From positions 1,401,070-1,465,069 of the forward strand of contig NC_067481.1 of NCBI RefSeq assembly GCF_947179515.1: DNA of 64,000 nucleotides, written 5' to 3'. The DNA comes from Apodemus sylvaticus. Lineage: Eukaryota > Chordata > Mammalia > Rodentia > Muridae. Shown here piece by piece: positions 57,001 through 64,000 of this stretch. Within the stretch, counting starts at the first letter, position 1; each line of letters begins with the position of its first letter. Below the pieces are notes generated by a model. That model did no database searches. It saw nothing but the letters and a program-made list of their open reading frames with translations, and was not told the origin of the DNA. Made by a program: the position numbers and the translations under genes.

Positions 57001-57883
57001 AGGAGAAAGAACCATCAGCCTACTTGCCCTAGAACTTGAGAAGCTGCTGGCTCTTTTAAAAGCAGCTTTTTCTCCAGCTGTGCTTGACTCCTAGCTGAAT
57101 GTGGGCAGCTTAAATCAGCCTCCACTGTGTAAACTGACACCGGATAAAGAGAGGGATCACCAGCATAAAAAGTTTTTACTATTTTTTTCTTTTCAACATG
57201 AAACATAGAACAACAATCATTCAAACAACGAAACAAGAACAGACACAAATTGACATGAGGACAAATTGGTGCACCAAAGGCAATACATAGAGAGGGAAGA
57301 GTACTTGTTGTAACCAATACTAAGAATATCTGCAGTAGGGTCCACAGAGGAAACAGGACATCTCTAGATTTCCCCTTGTCCCTAGGAGAGTGTTGAAATC
57401 CATTTTTCTTCTCTCTTTCTCTCTCATGTTTCTAAAATTTGTTGTTTTTGTTTTTTGTTTTTTACTCTTTTTATTTTATATTTTATTTTATGCCCTATTC
57501 CTTTCACCTGATGCAGTTCTAGACTGTGGACAATTTGCCTAATAAAATTTGCCATCCCAATCCACTGTCACACCCCAGCTGATCTCAGTGTAGGGCCTAC
57601 GCTGATTCAGTCTATCCCATATCCCATTTGCACCCCTGCAAAACAGCCTTCAAAAGATGTCATTTATAGTGCTAACATTAATGCTCTGTGTTGCTTACCA
57701 TGCCGGATACGTAACTTTTTTCATTCCTGTGGATCTCTACCCAAGTCAGTGTCTCTCAGTTGGTCTCTCCATTACCATAATCGAAGTTTCACTTTGTTCC
57801 TGGCACCTTATTTTCCACAATGCATTCCTCTCTCTTTGCCAACCAGCCTTTTTTGGAGTGATCCTGTTAGGTGATCTTTCCCC
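54057..57883 (-). mobile_element. ERV internal region, degenerate
   Basis: AT-rich sequence with minus-strand frames of up to 100 codons (for example 54265-54498 and 57015-57317). The frame near the 3' LTR contains a hydrophobic segment and could be an env remnant, but I cannot support that further. It is interrupted by a solo LTR at 54816-55373. Confidence 0.55.
54812..55377 (+). mobile_element. Solo gammaretrovirus-type LTR with 4-bp target duplication
   Basis: The LTR at 54816-55373 (558 bp) begins TGAAAGA and ends TCTTACA. It has a TATA-like 'tataaaag' near 55179, AATAAA near 55263 and a U5-like end. 'attg' stands directly on both sides (54812-54815 and 55374-55377). No primer site follows, so it is a solo LTR, inserted in sense orientation inside the antisense ERV. 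Confidence 0.9.
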
Positions 57884-57901
57884 ATCTCGGTGGGACCTCC
57901 A
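57884..57901 (-). other. tRNA-Gln primer-binding site
   Basis: On the minus strand TGGAGGTCCCACCGAGAT starts two bases after the 5' LTR end. It is complementary to the 3' end of mammalian tRNA-Gln (UUG-type acceptor stem, from memory). Confidence 0.85.
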
Positions 57902-57903
57902 CT

Positions 57904-58629
57904 TGACAGCATCCATGCTGCCATGGAGTATCAGGTGTAGGTCTGGGGGAAATGACAAAAAACACAGACTCAGGTCATTCTGGTGAGGAGAATGCCAAAG
58001 CTTTACTGAGGGACTAGCAATTTATACTTGAGGCTGGGTTGTTGGGGTTTTGTCTAAGCTCCACCCCACACCTACCTGGCAATGGCCAGGTATGCCCCGC
58101 CCCAGAGATCTGGCCCACTATAAGAGGGGCTACTTGCCCCTCCTCTCTCTCTTTGCTCACCGCTCTCCCACATACTCTCACCTCTCTGTCCCTGGGGCTC
58201 TCCCCCCCCCCCACGTGGTCATGGCCGGCCTCCACTCTCCCTCTCTCTCTCTCTCTCCCCCTCTCTCTCTACCACTAATTCCCATCCCCTATTCTGAATA
58301 AACTCTATTCTATACCATGTCTGTGTGTGTGTGGTCCCTCAGGGGCAGAGGTGCCCAGGCAAGGGCCCGCCTGGACACCTTCCCCCACGCCGCCTAGCCA
58401 CACTCACCTAACCTATACTCTCCCCTTTAAGCCTCATCATCCTGCTGAATCCTTCATGGGTGAAAAACAAAAGGAAAAAAATCATAGCCATAGGTCAGGC
58501 ACCTGGGAAGTCCCTACCACACCAGACAGGAAAACAGAAATCAAGTTAAGCCACAGGACGTTCTGCTCTAAGGAAACCTGTGCAAACAGCTCAGCTGGGA
58601 GCTTGAGCTAAGCTCACCAATGCCCAACA
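57904..58629 (-). repeat. 5' LTR of the antisense ERV, interrupted
   Basis: Matches the left LTR on both sides of a second LTR inserted at 58040-58456; about 309 bp without the insertion. Confidence 0.87.
58035..58461 (+). mobile_element. Solo LTR inside the ERV 5' LTR, 5-bp target duplication
   Basis: The insertion at 58040-58456 (417 bp) runs TGTTGGGG to CTTCA and is flanked by 'tgggt' at 58035-58039 and 58457-58461. It has a TATA-like 'ctataagagg' near 58119, a CT-rich stretch and AATAAAC near 58297, all in sense orientation. A relative is present at about 60625-61000. Confidence 0.87.
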
Positions 58630-58639
58630 GATGCTGCCA

Positions 58640-58760
58640 CCTCTCAGCTGGTGGTCGTGGGCAGTATAAAAAAAGCAAACAGGTGCTGGAAACCAAAACC
58701 AAGTTCTCTGCAAGAGCAGGAAGCACTCTTACCACCAAGCCAACTCTCCAGCCCAGGGTT
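58640..58760 (-). repeat. Antisense tRNA-type SINE fragment
   Basis: 'ggtgctggaaaccaaaacca' to 'gccaactctccagccca' is antisense B3/B2 head and body. Confidence 0.7.
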
Positions 58761-59394
58761 AGTAAGTTTAACAAGAGTAAAAGCCAGGGCATGAAAGAAA
58801 TACCTAGAAATCAAGATCACCCCAGGGAGAGGTTGAAATAGAGGGATTGTGGTGCTGAGGATGTTTGATTTTCCTAGAATCGGTTGGACTATTGTGTCCA
58901 GATGGCGAAAACCCCAAAGAGACCACCAGGAACCATAACTCTGATGTAAACACATGAGAATCTTTATTTAGGGAGCACAAACCTTTTTAGTGTAAAAGGA
59001 AAGAAGAGGAGCCCCGAGGTCTAGGGGAAGGTGGTTTATAAAGGAAAAAAAACAAAAGTGGGGTTTTCAAGTCTTGGCGTTATATGAGAGGGTAAAGGAA
59101 TGTCGGTCTTTAGGCTAATTGTTTTACAGCACCTGGTTAAACCACGAGGAGGGAGCCTGCATCAAAAAGAAGCATCTTGACCTGGGAACGACTCATGTTT
59201 TCTTAGCCCACTCTGTTATCAGCTAGCTGCAGCTGCTGTGTCTATTTTGTAACTGCCAAGGACACTTCATGATTTTTCTCAGACTTTAAGGGTGAGAGGC
59301 CATGTCTTTCTAAGGGCAAGTTAACTTAGAATGGAGTCCTAAATTCAAAATGGAGTTTATCCTGCTATCTCAGCCCCTTCAGGCTGTGACCTAA
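58761..59394. other. Intergenic, nothing recognised
   Basis: AT/GA-mixed sequence, perhaps LTR-derived ('atggcgaaaaccccaaagag'), but not assigned. Confidence 0.35.
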
Positions 59395-59610
59395 GGAGAA
59401 GGGGTTAGTATAGATATGAGGGAGAGAACAGCCAGAGACCGTTCTGGAAGGCCAAGAGAAGAGATGGCTGGTGGTGGGTGAGGGGAAGAAGGGAGGAAGA
59501 GGAGAGAGAGGGGGCAAACGAATGGAGAGATGTCCAGGAGTGAAGCCAAAATAAGACAAGAGGCCCAGAAAGTGTGTAGCCAAAATGACTGGGTTTTATT
59601 GAAAAAGATA
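59395..59610. repeat. Purine-rich dispersed sequence, partner of 9340-9480
   Basis: 'ggaaggccaagagaagagat', 'caagaggcccagaaagtgtg' and 'agccaaaatgactgggtttt'; similar wording occurs near 9340-9480. Confidence 0.4.
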
Positions 59611-59615
59611 GTCTT

Positions 59616-59802
59616 GGGCTGGAGAGATGGCTCAGAGGTTAAGAGCAGTGGCTACTCTCCCAGATGCCCTGAATTCAATTTCCAGCAATCGCATGGTGGC
59701 TTACAACTATTTGTAATGGAATCTGATGCCCTCTTCTGGTGTGTCTGAAGACAGCTACAGTTGTGTTCATATACATAAAATAAGCAAATCTTTTAAAAAA
59801 GA
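59616..59802 (+). repeat. B2 SINE
   Basis: 'gggctggagagatggctcag' to 'ctcttctggtgtgtctgaag' and an A-rich tail; near full length. Confidence 0.93.
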
Positions 59803-59998
59803 GAGAGAGAATCTTTTGGAAGGGAAGCTCAAGGGCTGGAGAGGGTTAGAGTGGAGGTGGGGGTGGGGGATAAGGAGTGCTGAGAAGTCAGGAGTAACAG
59901 ATACTTGCTGAGAGCCTGACCAGCTTCCCCTTCGATTTGTTAATAGGTAATTCAGTTAGTCAGTTTGTCCTGGGGTTCTTTGAGACCTAACCTTAGGT
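59803..59998. other. Intergenic, nothing recognised
   Basis: Purine-rich with a short GA tract; no gene. Confidence 0.4.
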
Positions 59999-59999
59999 T

Positions 60000-60400
60000 T
60001 GTTTATAATGCTGTGACAAAATACCATAAGCAAGGAGACAAGAAAGAGTTTAATTCGGTGTCTTGTTTCAGAGGGTTAGAAAGGCGTGGCAGAGGTTTCA
60101 GAGGGCTAGTAAAGGCACGGCAGCAGGAGGGTGGAACAGCAGGTGAGAGTGCCTGTCTTCTAAGCAGGAAGCAAATAGCGCATTGTGAATGACTCCACAC
60201 TTGAAACCTCAAAGCCTGCCTCTAGTGACACTTCCTGGGACATGGCCACACCTCCTAAAATTTCCCAGTCTATCAATTAAGTATTCAAGTAGTCAAATTT
60301 GAGCAAGGTCAAATCAAGGACAGACATGAGAGTCTTTTTCTGACCAGCTGCAGAGTGTAGGAGCTCATTCTCATTCAACCAACACAATTGCACTCACTGT
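60000..60400. repeat. Rodent dispersed repeat
   Basis: 'ataatgctgtgacaaaatac', 'gacacttcctgggacatggc' and 'cacacctcctaaaatttccc' match the family seen at 1-165 and 32255-32375. Confidence 0.6.
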
Positions 60401-60490
60401 TATTCTTTAGACAGAATAGGGATTTGAAAGGCCTTTTGAGAACAGATACAATCTTGCCAAGTTGACAAGCCAGGACAAGTAGTGTGCCTA

Positions 60491-61256
60491 TGAGTTGTTT
60501 GGTCAACTTGACACAAGCTAGAGTAGGATGGGAAAAGGGAACCCGCAAACTGAAAAAAACTGTCTCTATTAGATTGGTCTGCAGGTACTTGAGGGGGCGT
60601 GTCCTTGGTTAATGATTGATGTGAGAAGGCCGGCATTTCCAGATGGCATTTCTTCTAGGTTCCGCCCCACCCACAGTTACCTGACAACAACCAGGTGTGC
60701 CTGGCTCACTGTAAAAGGGGTAGCAGGTCCCCTCCTCCTTCTTCTCTTGCTCACTTATCCTTTTCCTCCTCTGTACCTCCTCTTCTCATTCCCCTCCCCC
60801 TCTCATGACCTCTCTCTCTCTCTCTCTCTCCCCTCTCTCTCTGTTTCTACTCCCTCAACTCCCCTCCCCATGCCCTAAATAAACTAAGGGAGAAGGGATG
60901 CCTCAGCATGGGCCCGCAGAGGCACCCTCCCCTCTCCACACTATACCGTGCCTCCACTAAATATATCTCTGGCTTCTTTTACATTTTTATAAAACTCAAC
61001 ACATCCCACTGTGGGCAGTGCCACCCTGGACAGAGGTCCTTAGTTGTGTGAAAAGGCAAGCTGGGTGAGCTAAGGAACAAGCCAGAAAGCTGCATTCCTG
61101 TGGGAGCACAGCCTCAGTTCCTGTCTTGATTTTTCTGCCTTGGCTTCCCTCAGTGAGGGGCTGTGATCAGGACCTGAGAGCCAAATACACTCTTTCCTCC
61201 CTGGGTTGATTTTGGTCATAATCTTTGTAACAATAGAAAGCAGACCAGGACAGTTA
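60491..61256 (+). repeat. Dispersed repeat interrupted by an LTR
   Basis: 'ggtcaacttgacacaagcta' and 'ggttaatgattgatgtgaga' form the left part. The family resumes at 'cccactgtgggcagtgccac' near 61009 after an LTR-like insertion. Same family as 2436-2851. Confidence 0.65.
60625..61003 (+). mobile_element. LTR related to the one at 58040
   Basis: Both share 'gccccaccca'-type starts, 'aaccaggtgtgcctggctca', a CT-rich stretch, an AATAAAC signal (near 60878) and a '(g/c)aggggcag...cccgc' end. I could not fix exact ends or a target duplication. Confidence 0.6.
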
Positions 61257-61317
61257 AGGACTAGCTAGATTGAGTGTTGAAGTTTTATTTCTTTGGAGTC
61301 TGTCAGACATGTGGAAA

Positions 61318-62043
61318 GCACACGCCTATATATGTTTATATGTTATATGTTTACATGCCTATATGTTTATATGTTTATTATATGTTATATGTTTACATGC
61401 CTATATATGTTTATATGTTATATGTTTACATGCCTATATATGTGTATATGTTTATATGTTATATGTTTACATGCCTATATATTTATGTTATATGTTTACA
61501 TGCCTATATATGTTTATATGTTGTATGTTATATGTTTACATGCCTATATATGTTTATATGTTATATGTTTACATGCCTGTATATGTTTATATGTTATATG
61601 TTTACATGTCTATATATGTTTATGTGTTATATGTTTACATGCCTATATATGTTTATATGTTATATGTTTACATGCCTATATGTTTATATGTTTATTATAT
61701 GTTATATGTTTACATGCCTATATATGTTTATATGTTATATGTTTACATGCCTATATATGTGTATATGTTTATATGTTATATGTTTACATGCCTATATATT
61801 TATGTTATATGTTTACATACCTATATATGTTTATATGTTGTATGTTATATGTTTACATGCCTATATATGTTTATATGTTATATGTTTACATGCCTGTATA
61901 TGTTTATATGTTATATGTTTACATGTCTATATATGTTTATATGTTATATGTTTACATGCCTATATATGTTTATATGTTATATGTTTACATACCTATATAT
62001 GTTTATATGTTATATGTTTATATGCCTATATATGTTTATATGC
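61318..62043. repeat. 33-bp AT-rich satellite with 317-bp higher-order period
   Basis: The monomer (cctatatatgtttatatgtt then atatgtttacatg) is 33 bp, a multiple of three, so all three + frames stay open for 250-280 codons with an 11-residue period. Three rare variants (a TTATTA insert, a TATATTTATG deletion type and a GTTGTATG insert) each recur exactly 317 bp apart, so a block of monomers was itself duplicated. Confidence 0.97.
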
Positions 62044-62090
62044 TCTCTTGAAATTAGGGGTGTCTGAGAGAGACAGAGACAGAGAGAGAC

Positions 62091-62470
62091 TGAAAGAGTT
62101 AACTCAGGAACCTTAAAAAGGTCAGGGGCTGGGTTGCATTCCTCAGACCACGAGGGGGAGGGGGAGGCCGACCTAAGGGTGGGGACACATTCTGAAGGAC
62201 TGACTGTTGGCCACCTACCTCATCATCTAACGAAAAATTAGTTTGAATGTAACACCGTTCTGCCAATCACATTGTGCTGAATGGCAGCGGCCCTGAGGAG
62301 GGTATAAAATCCAGCGCAGCACAAGCCGTAGGGTCACTCTCTCTCCACATGCAAAGCAGCCCTAGCATGCTAGATTTTTAATAAAAATTCCTCATGCATT
62401 TTACATCGATTCCGTCTCCACATAGTCCACTCAGGGGGGTCTGGTAAGGTAAGACTGGTCGACACTTACA
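62091..62470 (+). mobile_element. 5' LTR of a class I-type ERV
   Basis: Begins TGAAAGAG and ends CTTACA. It has GTATAAAAT near 62300 and AATAAAAAT near 62381. A primer site follows two bases later, so this is the 5' LTR of a sense-orientation element. Confidence 0.82.
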
Positions 62471-62472
62471 TT

Positions 62473-62490
62473 TGGTGCATTGGCTGGGAA
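62473..62490 (+). other. tRNA-Gly-type primer-binding site
   Basis: TGGTGCATTGGCTGGGAA differs at one position from the complement of the 3' end of mammalian tRNA-Gly(GCC), the primer type known for VL30-like elements. Confidence 0.75.
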
Positions 62491-63785
62491 CCCTCCTGTG
62501 GGAACCATTGGAGAAGAATCGGAGGTACCACGGTTTGTTTTCTGTCTGTTTCACTGTTTGTCAAAATCTGAGTCTGTAAGCCTGTCTGAAATTTCCCTTT
62601 TGCTTGCAAGCGTCTGGGGGCTCGGAGAGCCTGTCTGGTGCAGTGAGTTCAACTGGCAGACATGCTAGAGTTGAGACTGCGGGGTGTATGGAGGATGCTT
62701 CAGGCCCTGGAGAGGGCTGGGTACGGCTCTTCTCCGTCTGTAAATGGCAAGACAGTAATGGCAGGAGCCGAGTTTTGCTAAAATCTGATTTATCTGGTTC
62801 CTGTGGCATTTGCAGGAGCACCTGGTGTCTGAAACTGGGCCCATCTAGGGGCAAATTGTGTGTTGATTGTCCTTGCTTTGTGTTCTTGGAACTAGACTCC
62901 TGACCCTGACATGGTGTCTGTGTGGTGATTGTTTTTCTCTGTGTTGGTTTGTATCTTGTTCAGTGTTTTTGGACTTAGACGGAGGACATTGTTTGGATGT
63001 TAGACAGACTGAAAAGCAACTCTGTTTCTCTGTAGGGATCTTAGATTTACAGAACACTAAAACTGGGTCACATGACTCAAGTTAGAACAAAGGAGAGACA
63101 GAATACTTCAACACTGAGGACCCCTGGTGGGGAAAATAAGTCTTAACAAGACACTCAAGGCAGTGCCATGCCAGAACTCTGGGTTTAAGCTGGTACAGTT
63201 AGTTTATTTCATTTGTTTTAAATTGTTTAGATTGTTATGATGGGTGTGATGTTGAACTTTGTGGTTATATTATTCCTCTGGGACAGAGATCAAAATAAGG
63301 GCTTTTCTGGCTCAAGGATGTGCTGATTTTTAAAAAAATTAGTTTTGTCTTTATGTTTTTAAAAAGGGTGATTAGACTCTGGACATCTTCCAGAGCTATT
63401 TGGATCAGAAATGGTGGGTGGAGACTTCCAGAGTACTAGATTCTAAAATATCAAGCAAAAAATCTGTCTTTGTGATACTAAAATTTTATTTTGAGATTTA
63501 TATATTACAGAAAATACCACCCCCTTCATATCTCAACACCCGTATTCTCTTTTACAAGACAGATTCTTTTTTCCTGTGTAATAGGAGGGTGTCTTTGTAT
63601 GATGAGTACCCCCAGGAATGAACTCCCTCTATGCTTGGTATCCTTAATACAGGTGGACCCTGGATTAAAAGGCCAATATCTGACAAGACTTGCAAGAAAG
63701 GAAAAAAGTGGGAATATGAAGTTTGAACTTATATTTTGCTATGAAAACTTTGGAAAAACTCTGGTGAGATAGAGGTTCCATTGAG
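62491..63785 (+). mobile_element. ERV leader and internal sequence, no intact gene
   Basis: The leader has GT-rich text like other gammaretrovirus-related leaders. Frames reach only about 100 codons and none is recognisable as gag. The element is cut off by another repeat near 63786. Confidence 0.6.
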
Positions 63786-64000
63786 AGTGCTTGTGGGGGG
63801 AGATTGTTAATCAGGTCCATATTCTGGCAAGGGAAGGAACCTCAGTTGCAAAATGCTCCCATAAGTTCAGGCCATAGACAGGCCTGTAGGGCATTTTCTT
63901 AATTAGTGATTGATGAGAGTGGGCCCAGCCCATGGTGGGTGGAGCCATCTCTGGGCTGGTGGTCCTGGGATCTACAATAAAGTAGACTGAGCAAGCCAGT
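63786..64000 (+). repeat. Dispersed repeat, continues past the window
   Basis: 'gggcattttcttaattagtg', 'cccatggtgggtggagccat' and 'gactgagcaagccagt' match 2560-2660. The copy is cut by the window end. Confidence 0.65.

Larger units (their letters stand above)
53734..58635 (-). mobile_element. Antisense ERV provirus with 6-bp target duplication
   Basis: Two related LTRs in minus orientation (53740-54041 and 57904-58629) bracket an internal region, and 'gatgct' flanks the whole at 53734-53739 and 58630-58635. In minus orientation the LTR starts TGTTGGGC and ends CA. Next to the right-hand (5') LTR is an 18-nt tRNA-Gln primer site, and next to the left-hand (3') LTR is a polypurine tract. A 6-bp duplication suggests an ERVK/class II element. 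The internal region is about 3.3 kb once the nested insertion is removed, with only short open frames and no recognisable gag, pol or env product, so the copy is defective or non-autonomous. Confidence 0.88.

Noticed and set aside
61270..62116. Three overlapping 250-280-codon frames rich in Tyr, Cys, Met and Leu
   Set aside because: All arise from a 33-bp satellite whose length is a multiple of three; no domain, splice signal or codon bias supports a gene.

Overview
The window reads as mouse (Mus-type) nuclear DNA. It is packed with rodent SINEs (B1, B2, B3/B4 and ID-like copies on both strands), long CA/TG/GA/CT microsatellites and rodent LTR elements. Its only convincing protein-coding content is two intron-containing immunoglobulin-type genes on the + strand. 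There are no bacterial-style genes, rRNAs, tRNA genes or CRISPR arrays. The many open frames through CA, CT, GA and TATATG repeats are artefacts of simple sequence.

The two genes are tandem paralogues of the SECTM1/K12 family (secreted and transmembrane protein 1). In mammals this family lies beside CD7 and encodes type I membrane or secreted ligands for T/NK-cell and TNF-receptor-family receptors. Gene 1 (coding exons at 30499-30589, 31250-31558, 33279-33332 and 33557-33678; 191 aa) looks like mouse Sectm1a. Gene 2 (45673-45766, 46002-46310, 46883-47118; 212 aa) looks like Sectm1b. The family call is strong; the a/b assignment rests on remembered lengths and is less certain. Both genes have phase-1 introns, an Ig exon of exactly 309 nt, a signal peptide ending in a small-residue motif, and one transmembrane segment. 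They differ in the stalk, membrane segment and tail: gene 1 has an extra 54-nt stalk exon and a five-residue tail, while gene 2 lacks that exon and has a 28-residue tail with a YxxPhi motif.

Layout: 1-21.5 kb is repeat-rich intergenic DNA with no gene seen. 21.5-24.2 kb is a block with a diverged paralogous partner at 37.8-38.6 kb, and each partner carries an ISRE-like site. 24.2-30.4 kb is intergenic or 5' intron sequence. 30.4-35.0 kb is gene 1 with its 3' UTR. 35.0-45.6 kb is spacer and the 5' region of gene 2, including a seven-copy 23-bp minisatellite. 45.6-48.5 kb is gene 2. Collinear similarity between 21.7-35.0 kb and 37.8-48.5 kb indicates an old tandem duplication with an offset of about 15 kb.

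From about 48.5 to 53.7 kb the DNA is AT-rich, less repeat-dense and looks enhancer-like around 50.9-51.3 kb. From 53.7 kb to the end it is a retroelement cluster. A minus-strand ERV (53740-58629) has 6-bp target duplications and a tRNA-Gln primer site; a solo LTR has inserted into its body and another into its 5' LTR. Further right are a related LTR fragment, a 33-bp AT-rich satellite with a 317-bp higher-order period (61318-62043), and the 5' LTR, tRNA-Gly-type primer site and leader of a second ERV (62091 onward).

Nothing here is a clearly new molecular system. The most interesting signals are the paired ISREs upstream of the duplicated ligand genes, the relic stalk exon in gene 2, the microsatellite that encodes its membrane helix, and the nested retroelements that can be dated from their target duplications.
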